Positions 34,120-42,758 of a stretch of 64,000 nt of DNA are shown piece after piece; the stretch's first letter is position 1, and each line of letters starts with the position of its first letter. The stretch lies in NCBI GenBank assembly GCA_937895845.1, contig CALBLK010000007.1, positions 1 to 64,000 of the forward strand. The letters run 5' to 3'. The position numbers and the translations under genes are program-made. The stretch is from an uncultured Prevotella sp. (lineage in GTDB: Bacteria > Bacteroidota > Bacteroidia > Bacteroidales > Bacteroidaceae). A model generated the notes under the pieces. The model saw only the letters and a program-made list of their open reading frames with translations. It ran no database searches and was not told the DNA's origin.

Positions 34120-34908
34120 CTATACCGATAAGTCTTCTCTTGCCCCATAGTCAACTTCTGGTTTGGGACTCGTAAAAGTGCTGTCTTCCTCCTCCTCGTC
34201 TTCAGCCATTAGCTGGTTGTAATCGCTGGTGACTTCTTCAAGGGTGTTGCTGGCGCAGCGGTAAACAATGCCGGGGTACTTGTTCAACAAAGGAATATTG
34301 TGAGTTGTCATGATGACCGCAGTGCCAGTCTGTGAGATGTTTCTTAGCAGACTGACGATGCTTTCTGCCGTTTCGGGGTCAAGGTTACCGGTTGGCTCGT
34401 CTGCAATGATAATCTTAGGCTTGTTAAGTATGGCTCTGGCTATGGCCACACGCTGTTGCTCTCCGCCTGAAAGTTCATGTGGAAAGGACTGCCGCTTTTC
34501 AGTCATTCCAACGTCAGACAACACCTCGTCAATACGCTTGTCTATCTCATTTTTGTTTTTCCACCCTGTGGCTTTCATCACAAACTTGAGATTCTGATAG
34601 ACTGTTCTGTCGCTGAGCAACTGGAAATCTTGAAAAATGATACCCATCTGGCGCCGCAGTGCAGGGATGTATTTCCTCTTGAGTTTTATAAGGCTGTGGT
34701 TGAGGACTGTTGCTTTTTCCGCCTCGTCGATGTCAAGCTCGAAATACAGGGATTTCAGCAGTGAAGTTTTCCCTGAGCCAACGCGGCCAATGACATAAAT
34801 AAATTCCCCCTCTTCAACATGAAAATCTACTTCTCGAAGCACGGGGCGTTCATCCTGTTGGTAGATATTTACTTTTTTATAATCAATAAGAGTCATAGTC
34901 GGTGTCAA
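34120..34908 (-). CDS. ftsE: FtsE-like ABC ATPase
   Basis: A 262-residue ATPase with Walker A GRVGSGKT (about 41-48), the LSGGEQQRVAIARA signature, Walker B IIIADEPTGNLD and a His switch in TTHNIPLL. The pattern and the FtsE-like LLYFELDIDEAEK region match the cell-division ATPase that pairs with FtsX. The acidic C-terminal tail (about 230-262) is longer than usual. ftsX is not adjacent; the gene sits between hisIE and lysC. Confidence 0.88.
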   Translation of the reverse strand: MTPTMTLIDYKKVNIYQQDERPVLREVDFHVEEGEFIYVIGRVGSGKTSLLKSLYFELDIDEAEKATVLNHSLIKLKRKYIPALRRQMGIIFQDFQLLSDRTVYQNLKFVMKATGWKNKNEIDKRIDEVLSDVGMTEKRQSFPHELSGGEQQRVAIARAILNKPKIIIADEPTGNLDPETAESIVSLLRNISQTGTAVIMTTHNIPLLNKYPGIVYRCASNTLEEVTSDYNQLMAEDEEEEDSTFTSPKPEVDYGAREDLSV

Positions 34909-34926
34909 TATCAGAGTGTGACGTAT

Positions 34927-35544
34927 TCAGTGTTTGTGCCAATCTGGGTTGTGCCTCACTTGTAGCTCCCTGGCCAGATTCTCGATTCTTAGTCCCTTGC
35001 TCGTTAGAAGTACGATGAGGTGGTAAAGCATGTCAGACCCTTCGTAAATCAATCGTTCATCAGTCCCATTGACGGCCTCTATGACTGCTTCTAACGCTTC
35101 TTCGCCAACCTTTTGTGCCATTCTGTTCAAGCCGTCTTTGAAAAGTGATGTCGTATAGCTTCCCTCTGGCATCTCCTCATGTCTTTTGTTGATGAAATCT
35201 TGCAACTCAGAGAGAAACAGCAAGGGGTTAGCTTCGTTGCTTTCTCCCCAGCAAGTTGCTGTTCCCTTGTGGCAGACAGGACCTTGGGGGGTGACCTTTA
35301 CCAACAAAGTGTCATTGTCGCAGTCGATGCTTATGCTTGCCAAATGGAGGAAGTTGCCAGACGTTTCTCCTTTAGTCCACAGGCATTGCCTGCTCCTGCT
35401 GTAGAATGTCACTTTCTTGGTGGCGAGGGTCTTGTCGTAGGCCTCCTGGTTCATGTATCCAAGCATCAGAACGGTTTTTGTCCGCACATCTTGAACAATT
35501 GCAGGGACAAGGCCTCCGCTCTTTTCAAAGTCAATCATACACAT
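34927..35544 (-). CDS. hisIE: Bifunctional HisIE
   Basis: This fused enzyme carries out two histidine steps: phosphoribosyl-AMP cyclohydrolase (about 1-105, with DCDNDTLLVKV and the CHKGTATCW metal site) and phosphoribosyl-ATP pyrophosphohydrolase (about 110-205, with the VGEEALEAVIEA block). 205 residues is normal. It follows hisF by 15 bases. Confidence 0.95.
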   Translation of the reverse strand: MCMIDFEKSGGLVPAIVQDVRTKTVLMLGYMNQEAYDKTLATKKVTFYSRSRQCLWTKGETSGNFLHLASISIDCDNDTLLVKVTPQGPVCHKGTATCWGESNEANPLLFLSELQDFINKRHEEMPEGSYTTSLFKDGLNRMAQKVGEEALEAVIEAVNGTDERLIYEGSDMLYHLIVLLTSKGLRIENLARELQVRHNPDWHKH

Positions 35545-35559
35545 TTGATATTATCAGTT

Positions 35560-36333
35560 TTACGATATTATTTCTGTTCTTCTTACCTTGATGCCTTCAT
35601 GTGCTAGGTAGTCTTTTAGACAAGATATGGTTAACTCTCCAAAATGAAAAACACTTGCAGCCAAGGCAGCGTCAGCATGCCCAAGGGTGAAGGCATCTTT
35701 GAAATGCTCCTTTTTCCCGGCTCCGCCACTTGCAATGACTGGGATAGACAGCATTTGCGAGAGTTTGTACAGCGCATCGTTGGCATAGCCCGATTTCACA
35801 CCGTCGTGGTCCATGCTGGTAAACAATATCTCGCCTGCACCTCGCTCCTGAGCTTCTCTCGCCCAATCGAAGAGGCCTCGCTCTGTGCGCTCCCTTCCTC
35901 CTTTCTGATAGCAGTGCCATCCGTCAGCATCCTGGTGCGCATCAATGGCGCATACACAGACCTGACTGCCATAACGGTTGGCAATCTGGTTGATGAGTCG
36001 CGGTGACTGCAATGCGGCGCTGTTGACGCTCACCTTGTCTGCTCCAGCGCAGAGGAGGCGGTCTACATCAGAAAGTTCCTTGATGCCTCCGCCTACTGTA
36101 AATGGTATGTTGATTTCCTTTGCCACACGGGTGACCATGTCGGTAAAGGTCTTTCGGCCTTCGACGCTGGCCGTGATATCTAAAAAAACCAGCTCGTCTG
36201 CTCCGGCCTTGCTATAGGCTTTTCCTAAGGCAACAGGGTCGCCAGCCTTTTGAAGACTGACAAATTTGATGCCTTTGACTGTTTGACCGTCTTTCACATC
36301 AAGACATGGAATTATTCTTTTAGCGAGTCCCAT
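35560..36333 (-). CDS. hisF: Imidazole glycerol phosphate synthase, cyclase subunit
   Basis: HisF works with HisH to form imidazole glycerol phosphate and AICAR. The TIM-barrel opening LAKRIIPCLDVKDGQTVKG contains the catalytic Asp (about 12) and the second Asp lies in VCAIDAH (about 131). Its start overlaps hisA by 22 bases. 257 residues is typical. Confidence 0.96.
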   Translation of the reverse strand: MGLAKRIIPCLDVKDGQTVKGIKFVSLQKAGDPVALGKAYSKAGADELVFLDITASVEGRKTFTDMVTRVAKEINIPFTVGGGIKELSDVDRLLCAGADKVSVNSAALQSPRLINQIANRYGSQVCVCAIDAHQDADGWHCYQKGGRERTERGLFDWAREAQERGAGEILFTSMDHDGVKSGYANDALYKLSQMLSIPVIASGGAGKKEHFKDAFTLGHADAALAASVFHFGELTISCLKDYLAHEGIKVRRTEIIS

Positions 36334-37037
36334 AACTTGTCTATGTCTATTTTGTTCTCGTATATAGCCTTCCCAAAGACTGCTGCTTCAATGCCTTCTT
36401 GCTGTAGTTTGACGATATCTTCATTGCATGAGACACCACCGCTGGCTATTAGGTGTAAGTTGGGGAGATTGGCTTTTATCTGCTTGTATAATGATATGGC
36501 AGGGCCTTTCATCGTTCCATCCTTTGAAATGTCTGTACATAGCACTTGCCTGACTCCGGTTTTCGTATATTCGTTAAGGAAAGGCAGAAGGCTAAAGCCA
36601 GAATCTTCTTTCCATCCCTTAACAGAAATTTTCCCGTCCCTGACATCTGCCCCTAAGATAATTCGCGCTGGTCCATACCGGTGTAGCCATTTCGTGAATA
36701 AGTCTTTCTGGGTCACAGCTACGGAGCCAACTGTTACCATTGAGGCTCCATTGTCGAATGCTTCTGCTATGTCTTCGTCGGTCTTGATGCCCCCTCCGAA
36801 GTCTACAACAAGGTGTGTTGCCTGGGTGATGGCTTTCAGTACGTTGCCATTGACAATGTGCTCTGAACGGGCTCCGTCTAGGTCTACCACATGTAGGCGT
36901 TTAAACCCCATTCGCTCAAATTGAACAGCAACTTCAGCCGGGTTGTCGCTATAAACGGTCTTTTGATGGTAGTTCCCTTTAGTCAGACGTACACATTTGC
37001 CGTTAATGATATCTATGGCTGGAATCAACTCTATCAT
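36312..37037 (-). CDS. hisA: ProFAR isomerase
   Basis: HisA isomerises ProFAR to PRFAR. The 241-residue TIM barrel starts with IELIPAIDIINGKCVRL (catalytic Asp8) and has LHVVDLDGA and ASGGVS blocks. It overlaps hisH by four bases and hisF by 22. Confidence 0.95.
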   Translation of the reverse strand: MIELIPAIDIINGKCVRLTKGNYHQKTVYSDNPAEVAVQFERMGFKRLHVVDLDGARSEHIVNGNVLKAITQATHLVVDFGGGIKTDEDIAEAFDNGASMVTVGSVAVTQKDLFTKWLHRYGPARIILGADVRDGKISVKGWKEDSGFSLLPFLNEYTKTGVRQVLCTDISKDGTMKGPAISLYKQIKANLPNLHLIASGGVSCNEDIVKLQQEGIEAAVFGKAIYENKIDIDKLWDSLKE

Positions 37038-37639
37038 AAGTCAAGGAAGTTTTTGATGATTTGTTCACCTACATCTCCGCTTTTTTCTGGGTGAAATTGG
37101 GTGGCATAAAAGTTGTCTTTAGCCAGGGCAGCACTGTATTGCAGAGTGTATTCGGCCTTGGCAATGGTCTCTGTGCAAACGGGAACGTAATAGCTATGGA
37201 CAAAATAGACATAGGGAACGGCTTTATTTGCATTGTTCTCAATCCCCTTGAAAAGTGGAGACTTAAGGTCGTAGATAGAGTTCCAGCCCATGGCAGGCAC
37301 CTTGTCCTCTTGATTCCGTGGCGAAAAGCGCTTGACTTCCGCATTGAAAATGCCGATACAGGCTGTGTCTCCCTCTTCCGAATGCTTGCATAAGAGTTGC
37401 TGGCCGATGCATATTCCTAACACTGGCTGTTTTAATGACCTGATGACATTGTCGAGATGGTGGGCGCGAAGGTATGCCATGGCACTGTGAGCCTCTCCTT
37501 GACCTGGAAAGATTACCTTGTCCGCCTTTTGCAATAACTCTGGTGTGTCGGTAAGGAGTGGGGACACTCCATGACGTCGGAGAGCATTGACAACGGAATA
37601 GATGTTGCCCGCATTGTATCTTACAATGGCAATGTTCAT
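37034..37639 (-). CDS. hisH: Imidazole glycerol phosphate synthase, glutaminase subunit
   Basis: HisH supplies ammonia from glutamine to HisF. The 201-residue class I amidotransferase has nucleophile Cys77 in LGICIGQQLL and the His/Glu pair in FHPEKSG near the C-terminus. It starts five bases after purU. Confidence 0.95.
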   Translation of the reverse strand: MNIAIVRYNAGNIYSVVNALRRHGVSPLLTDTPELLQKADKVIFPGQGEAHSAMAYLRAHHLDNVIRSLKQPVLGICIGQQLLCKHSEEGDTACIGIFNAEVKRFSPRNQEDKVPAMGWNSIYDLKSPLFKGIENNANKAVPYVYFVHSYYVPVCTETIAKAEYTLQYSAALAKDNFYATQFHPEKSGDVGEQIIKNFLDL

Positions 37640-37644
37640 CGTCT

Positions 37645-38508
37645 TTAATTGAAGATAATAGTTTTGTTATTATATGTGAGAATTTTTCTTTCAATGTGCT
37701 TCCTTACAGATCTTGAGAGTACAATCTTCTCAAGGTCTTTGCCTTTCAAAACCAGACTCTCTGGCGTGTCTTTGTGTGTGATGCGGGTGACATCCTGTTC
37801 GATGATTGGGCCCGCATCCAATTCTGCTGTCACATAGTGGCTTGTGGCGCCTATGATTTTCACACCTCGCTCCCAAGCCTGGTGATAAGGTTTCGCCCCC
37901 GCAAATGCAGGGAGGAAAGAGTGGTGGATGTTGATAATGCGATTGGGGTAGGCTTTAATCATATTGTCACTGATAATCTGCATGTAGCGAGCCAACACGG
38001 CAAAGGTTACATCCTCTTTTTTTAGAAGGTCCATCTCCGCCTGTTCTACCTCTGCCTTGTTGCTGTGGTCTTTGTTAATGCTCCATACATAATACGGTAT
38101 GTTGAATTGTTCAGCGACATAGCGCAAGTCCTCATGGTTGCTCACTATACATGGGATGTCCACATCATATTCACCAGACTTCCACCGTGCCAACAAGTCA
38201 TAGAGACAGTGGCTCATCTTGCTTACAAAGATGGCCATTCGTGGACGGATGTCACTAAAATATAGGTTGCAGACCATACTATACCGGCGTGCATACAATG
38301 TTGTGACATATTCCAGGATTTTCTCTCTTGGAATAATAAATGATTCCAAGTCCCATTCTACACGCATGAAGAACATCCCATCCTGTCTGTCTACATATTG
38401 GTCTAAGTACAGAATGTTACCTTGGTTGTCTGTAATGAACTTGGTAACTTCGGTGATAATGCCAGGCCGGTCTGGACAATACAGAAGCAGGATAGCTGTG
38501 GGTCTCAT
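37645..38508 (-). CDS. purU: Formyltetrahydrofolate deformylase
   Basis: PurU hydrolyses 10-formyl-THF to formate and THF, balancing one-carbon pools. The 287 residues have an N-terminal ACT domain (about 6-80, LLLYCPDRPGIITEVT) and a formyltransferase-fold domain with NIHHSFLPAF (catalytic Asn/His) and LDAGPIIEQD. It is the first gene of the his block, just before hisH. Confidence 0.95.
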   Translation of the reverse strand: MRPTAILLLYCPDRPGIITEVTKFITDNQGNILYLDQYVDRQDGMFFMRVEWDLESFIIPREKILEYVTTLYARRYSMVCNLYFSDIRPRMAIFVSKMSHCLYDLLARWKSGEYDVDIPCIVSNHEDLRYVAEQFNIPYYVWSINKDHSNKAEVEQAEMDLLKKEDVTFAVLARYMQIISDNMIKAYPNRIINIHHSFLPAFAGAKPYHQAWERGVKIIGATSHYVTAELDAGPIIEQDVTRITHKDTPESLVLKGKDLEKIVLSRSVRKHIERKILTYNNKTIIFN

Positions 38509-38553
38509 ATTTGCCGTTTCTTGTTCATGTTAAACGTTTTCAGAATCAAGTGG

Positions 38554-38561
38554 CAAAGTTA
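38554..38561 (-). promoter_or_regulatory. -7 promoter element for the purU-his-lys run
   Basis: TAACTTTG on the minus strand, about 45 bases before the ATG at 38508. No strong -33. This is the only convincing promoter found for the run down to hisIE and perhaps further. Confidence 0.55.
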
Positions 38562-38685
38562 CAAAAAAAGAATATAAATGAGGAATAAAACGCCCAATTA
38601 TTGCGGTGTTGTAAACTCAGTTGGCTTTTTTGTGGAAATGTTGTAAGGATAATGATGTTTTATGTGGCAATTTAATAGCATGGGA

Positions 38686-39216
38686 CTATCTGTCTTGTTT
38701 TGCTCCGCGAAGAATGATGCTTGTTGCACCGATGGTAAACATTGACCCATCTTCAAGCACACGGCGCTCGCGGTCTCCAAGGATCTCATTGTCTACAAAT
38801 GTTCCTGTGTAGCTTGGTCCGTCTCGAAGTACATATTTTAACTTGTTGTGCTTGTCGCGGCTAACGTTTAGAATGCAATGCGTGAAGTCAATGCTGGGGT
38901 CGTTGGTCTCTATCGGGGTGTTAATGCCGCTACCTTTCATGTAGCGGCCAATGACATTGTCACCCATTTGCAATGGGATGACCTGCTTGTAGTGAAACGT
39001 ATTTTCAATGACAACAATTGAGCCGCAGTCGTTTTCATAGGCGTTCTCGTCTAGCTGCTCCTCTTTTTGAACTGCTCGTAGCTTTGCAGCTCCAATGCGT
39101 ATGCCGAATTGTTTTCCGCATTGAGGACATTCAAAAACTAATGATTGCCCCTCGTGGTATTTCTTCTCGTCAAATGTGATATAGTTGTCACATTTTGGGC
39201 ATCTTACTCTTTTCAT
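38686..39216 (-). CDS. Zinc-ribbon plus FHA domain protein
   Basis: A 176-residue protein with an N-terminal zinc ribbon (Cys6, Cys9, Cys30, Cys33) and a C-terminal FHA domain (about 85-170, with GDNVIGRY, SIDFTHCILNV and GTFVDNEIL). FHA domains bind phosphothreonine, so a link to a Ser/Thr kinase is expected, but none is nearby. Its start overlaps the HU-SPOR gene stop by four bases, so the two are coupled. Confidence 0.85.
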   Translation of the reverse strand: MKRVRCPKCDNYITFDEKKYHEGQSLVFECPQCGKQFGIRIGAAKLRAVQKEEQLDENAYENDCGSIVVIENTFHYKQVIPLQMGDNVIGRYMKGSGINTPIETNDPSIDFTHCILNVSRDKHNKLKYVLRDGPSYTGTFVDNEILGDRERRVLEDGSMFTIGATSIILRGAKQDR

Positions 39217-40352
39217 TTTTTCTTGTACACCCAGGATTGCTCAAATACAGTGTTGTCACGTAAAGACTGGAGTACTTCCCTTGCTTCACGCTCTGTGTGG
39301 TAAGCTCCGTATACTACCCTCACAATTTTATTGTGAATGTAGATGTCTGCCGAGTCAATGCCTTTGGCTTTCAGCTCGTTGACAAAAGCTTCAGCATTGC
39401 GCTTTGTAACCTTGCTCGCCAAGACAATGCAGTAATTTTTTATGACTTTCTGGCTAACTGTTGCATTTTGTTGCTTTTTTGTTGCTAATGAATCACTTTC
39501 AATTTTGTTAGTGTCGGATTGAGCCTTGATGCCTTTATTGTATAACTTGGGCCCAAGCTGTGATGGAGTGAACAATTCGGGCTGCTTGACTTGCGCTGAA
39601 GACATGATGTCAAACATAACCTGTGAGGGAGACTGCCCCATTTCTATGTTCGTATCGCTGTTCTTTACTGGAACGGCCAAAAACAGATAGGTTATGATGG
39701 CCGCAGCCACGGCTGCAGCATTGCGCAGCCATGAAATCTTGATACGAATAGAGCCTGTGCCGTCTTCTTTCAATTCTGTTTGTTGCTGTGTGCTTTCTTC
39801 TACGCTAACAATCTGTGACGTTTCCTGCCGTTGGGCAATATGAGGATGGCTTGTCTTATTTGCCGTTTTTGTGGTAAAGGCTGTTTTTGCTTTTTTGGCA
39901 ATAGCTGGACTTGCTTCAACGGGTTGCGGAGTAAGTCGTTTTATTTCAAATGCCCCCAATCCATAAAGTGATGGAGACAAAATGCCGGCCTCACAAGGTT
40001 GAAATTCCGTCTTTCCATCAGCGTTTATGTGCAGGAGCCCGATGTCATTTAACTCGCATGTCCCCTCTGTCTCTAATCTATGCTTAATATTGTGTACTTC
40101 TGTCTCAATACGTCTGATTGCCTCTGGGTAAGAGATGTCGTATGCCTCGACAAAGGATTGGGCAAGCAGAGAGTCGTTCACAGCGGTGAGCAGAGGATTG
40201 AATCCCAATGTGCGTAGCGGCGGGAGGAAGGAATGGTCTCTCTCGTCGTAGCGCGCTTCCACATGGTGGGCCATGAAGCCCCCTAAGCCCGGTACAATCA
40301 CACAGTCGTGGCTTAATAGGAGTATCTCAATGTGTCTTGACAATTCAATCAT
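39213..40352 (-). CDS. HU-CCDC81-like and SPOR domain membrane protein
   Basis: A 379-residue protein with an N-terminal HU-like DNA-binding-fold region (about 1-125: VIVPGLGGFMAHH and CELNDIGLL), a membrane helix at about 212-230 and a C-terminal SPOR domain (about 300-375, CIVLASKVTKRNAEAFVNELK). SPOR domains bind denuded peptidoglycan glycans at division sites. The ATG at 40352 is used, being the natural start of the HU region and lying five bases after the -7 box. Coupled to the FHA gene. Confidence 0.82.
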   Translation of the reverse strand: MIELSRHIEILLLSHDCVIVPGLGGFMAHHVEARYDERDHSFLPPLRTLGFNPLLTAVNDSLLAQSFVEAYDISYPEAIRRIETEVHNIKHRLETEGTCELNDIGLLHINADGKTEFQPCEAGILSPSLYGLGAFEIKRLTPQPVEASPAIAKKAKTAFTTKTANKTSHPHIAQRQETSQIVSVEESTQQQTELKEDGTGSIRIKISWLRNAAAVAAAIITYLFLAVPVKNSDTNIEMGQSPSQVMFDIMSSAQVKQPELFTPSQLGPKLYNKGIKAQSDTNKIESDSLATKKQQNATVSQKVIKNYCIVLASKVTKRNAEAFVNELKAKGIDSADIYIHNKIVRVVYGAYHTEREAREVLQSLRDNTVFEQSWVYKKK

Positions 40353-40357
40353 GCTTG

Positions 40358-40365
40358 CAAAATTA
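40358..40365 (-). promoter_or_regulatory. -7 promoter element directly before the HU-SPOR gene
   Basis: TAATTTTG on the minus strand ends five bases before the ATG at 40352, so a transcript starting at the normal distance would have no leader. Confidence 0.65.
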
Positions 40366-40447
40366 CGCTTTTTCCCCCATATTGGCAAATAATTGGAATG
40401 GAAAAAACAAAAGGCCTAAAAACTATGTGGATTTGAAAAAATATACT

Positions 40448-40455
40448 TACTTTTG
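40448..40455 (+). promoter_or_regulatory. -7 promoter element for rfbC
   Basis: TACTTTTG followed by CAA, about 28 bases before the ATG at 40484. A TTTG lies 12 bases upstream, closer than the usual spacing. Confidence 0.5.
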
Positions 40456-40483
40456 CAAGACAAATGTAGAAACAGTTGAAGAT

Positions 40484-41032
40484 ATGGAATTTAAGGAAAC
40501 GGCAATAAAAGGTGTATATGTCATTGAACCTAAGGTGTTTAATGATTCAAGAGGATATTTCTTTGAGGCGTTTAAACGAGATGATTTCGAAAGAAATATC
40601 GGAAAAGTTGACTTTATGCAAGACAATGAGTCAAAGTCAAGTTATGGCGTTTTGAGAGGGTTGCATTTCCAAAAAGGCGAGTTCTCGCAGGCCAAGCTTG
40701 TGAGGGTGATTAAGGGGCGCGTGCTTGATGTCGCTGTTGATTTGCGCAAGTCTAGTCCAACTTTTGGACAGCATATAATGGTGGATTTATCAGAAGACAA
40801 CAAACGCCAGTTCTTTATTCCTCGTGGAATGGCTCATGGCTTTTTGGTGCTTAGTGATGAAGCAATCTTTACTTATAAGGTAGACAATGTCTATGCCCCG
40901 CATGCAGAGAGTTCAATTCGTTTTGATGATCCGGATTTGAATATCCAGTGGCCCCTCAGTCTCGACAAGGTTCATACCAGCGATAAGGATATGCATGGTC
41001 AGGCATTTAAGGATGCCTATACCTTTGAATGA
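40484..41032 (+). CDS. rfbC: dTDP-4-dehydrorhamnose 3,5-epimerase
   Basis: RfbC makes dTDP-4-keto-L-rhamnose, a precursor of L-rhamnose in surface glycans. The 182-residue cupin has the IEPKVFNDSRGYFFEAF start, the GVLRGLHFQ block with the catalytic histidine, VAVDLRKSSPTFG and FIPRGMAHGF. The ATG at 40484 is chosen because it begins the family sequence. rfbABD are not adjacent. Confidence 0.95.
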   Translation: MEFKETAIKGVYVIEPKVFNDSRGYFFEAFKRDDFERNIGKVDFMQDNESKSSYGVLRGLHFQKGEFSQAKLVRVIKGRVLDVAVDLRKSSPTFGQHIMVDLSEDNKRQFFIPRGMAHGFLVLSDEAIFTYKVDNVYAPHAESSIRFDDPDLNIQWPLSLDKVHTSDKDMHGQAFKDAYTFE

Positions 41033-41038
41033 GGTGTC

Positions 41039-41857
41039 ATGAGAATTGCGTCACAGCTGTCCGTTTTGTCCCTTTTCTATCTTTGTGTGACAGCTTTTAG
41101 TGGGTGTTCCTCCAAGTCGGGTAACAGCTCCTCTCTGCATAAGGAAGATAGGTTTGCAAAGAAAATGTTGCAAGGAATTTGGGTTGATGATGAATCTGAA
41201 GAGGTGGTCTTTCGCATTAAAGGAGATTCTGTCTTTTATCCAGACTCAGCAACCATGCCGGCTTACTTTAAAATTGTTGCTGATACCTTTGTTGTGGATG
41301 GAGGTAGTCAGCAGGATAAGTATCCAGTTGTTAAGCGGACTTATCATACCTTTTGGTTTAAAAATACCAATGGTGATTTTGTCAAGTTGACAAGAAGCAA
41401 TGACCCTGCTGACACCATTTTGTTTTCCGCGCCTTTACGTCAGCCTGTTCTGATAACAGAGAAGGTAAAACGTGACACCGTGGTTTATTATGATGAAAAG
41501 CGTTACCATTGTTATATAACCATCAACCCTACAAAATATAAGGTGGTTCGATCAACATACAGTGATGATGGAATGGCACTCGAGAATGTCTATTATGATA
41601 ATATCGTCCATCTAGGTGTTTACCAGGGAAAGCGTAAGGTGTTTTCTCGGAATGTTGCCAAACAGGAATTTGCCAAGTTTGTTCCAGGTCATTTCATTTC
41701 TCAAGCAATACTTGGTGATATGCTTTTTAACAATGTTGATGACAAGGGCTTTCATTTCCAAGCCTCGCTTTGTCTGCCAGATGGAAACGCTGTCAGTTAT
41801 TTGCTGGATGTCTGCATTGGCTTTGGCGGACAATTCTCTGTAAGTTTTAAAAAATGA
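41039..41857 (+). CDS. Predicted lipoprotein (DUF4738-like)
   Basis: A 272-residue lipoprotein with lipobox FSGC (Cys23). The rest is beta-rich and resembles Bacteroidales DUF4738 proteins, with a WVDDESEEVVFRIKGDSVFYPD block; the DUF assignment is tentative. It begins six bases after rfbC and may be co-transcribed. Function unknown. Confidence 0.7.
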   Translation: MRIASQLSVLSLFYLCVTAFSGCSSKSGNSSSLHKEDRFAKKMLQGIWVDDESEEVVFRIKGDSVFYPDSATMPAYFKIVADTFVVDGGSQQDKYPVVKRTYHTFWFKNTNGDFVKLTRSNDPADTILFSAPLRQPVLITEKVKRDTVVYYDEKRYHCYITINPTKYKVVRSTYSDDGMALENVYYDNIVHLGVYQGKRKVFSRNVAKQEFAKFVPGHFISQAILGDMLFNNVDDKGFHFQASLCLPDGNAVSYLLDVCIGFGGQFSVSFKK

Positions 41858-41894
41858 GTGCTTCCTGCTTCAAACAAGTGGATCGTTTTGCTGC

Positions 41895-42668
41895 CTAAAC
41901 TTCTTCCGCAAGCCATGCGTCTATAAGTTTTCTTGCAATGGACAGCTTTTCTGGAATGGTTGGCATGTCATCCTTTTGAAACCAGCTGCCTTTTTCCAGC
42001 TCTTCGTATTGTAGGTGCAACTCGCCGCTGTCATAGTCGGCGTTAAAGCCTAACATCAAGCCGAATGGATAGGGCCAAGGCTGGCTCCCAAAATACCGAA
42101 GGTTCTTGATGCTCAAGCCCGTTTCTTCTTTAACTTCGCGAATGACAGCTTCCTCAAGATTCTCTCCTGTTTCGACAAAGCCTGCAACAAGTCCGAAAAA
42201 ATCGCCCCTGAAGTTTTTGGCATGAACTAAAAGCACCTCTTTCCCTCTGTGAATAAGGACAATAATTGCTGGTGCCGGAGATGGCCATATTTGTTTCAGG
42301 CAGTGTGTGCATTGCTTGCTTATTGGCGAGTGCCAAATCATCTTATGGCCACATGTTCCGCAATACTGTGTGTGCGCATCCCAATAGAGCAGTTCTGCGC
42401 ATTTGCCGGCAATTTGGTATATGGATGGGCTTAGTTTGTAGTAACTCTGCCTCAGTCCAACCCATTTGTAATCGCTTCCAGTCACTGTGTCTTTTGTGCG
42501 GTAGGCCATTATCTTGAGATTGGGGACTCCGCAGTTCACCTCTATGATTTCTGATTCGGGATAAGGCAAACCTTTGTCTTTCGGATTTTCTGGAATGGTG
42601 CATTTCCCGTCATCTGCTACTTTGAGAAGTACATTCCCTTCATTGAATATAAAGCAAAACTTATTCAC
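41895..42668 (-). CDS. nudC: NAD(+) diphosphatase NudC
   Basis: NudC hydrolyses NADH and removes NAD caps from RNA. The 257 residues contain a zinc ribbon (CGTCGHK and CTHCLKQ), the Nudix box GFVETGENLEEAVIREVKEE, and the SQPWPYPFGLM specificity motif of the NADH subfamily. It stands alone, convergent with the lipoprotein gene at 41039. Confidence 0.95.
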   Translation of the reverse strand: MNKFCFIFNEGNVLLKVADDGKCTIPENPKDKGLPYPESEIIEVNCGVPNLKIMAYRTKDTVTGSDYKWVGLRQSYYKLSPSIYQIAGKCAELLYWDAHTQYCGTCGHKMIWHSPISKQCTHCLKQIWPSPAPAIIVLIHRGKEVLLVHAKNFRGDFFGLVAGFVETGENLEEAVIREVKEETGLSIKNLRYFGSQPWPYPFGLMLGFNADYDSGELHLQYEELEKGSWFQKDDMPTIPEKLSIARKLIDAWLAEEV

Positions 42669-42716
42669 AGCCTCTCTTGCTAACTAAATGTCCTTCAAAT
42701 TAATAGAGATTGTTAG

Positions 42717-42747
42717 CACAGCATGAAACATAAATTTTCATGCTGTG
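42717..42747 (-). terminator. Hairpin between manC and nudC
   Basis: CACAGCATGAAA (42717-42728) pairs perfectly with 42736-42747 around a seven-base loop. It lies 11 bases after the manC stop and about 50 before nudC, and probably ends the manC transcript. No U-run follows. Confidence 0.6.
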
Positions 42748-42758
42748 TGGTTGCAGAT

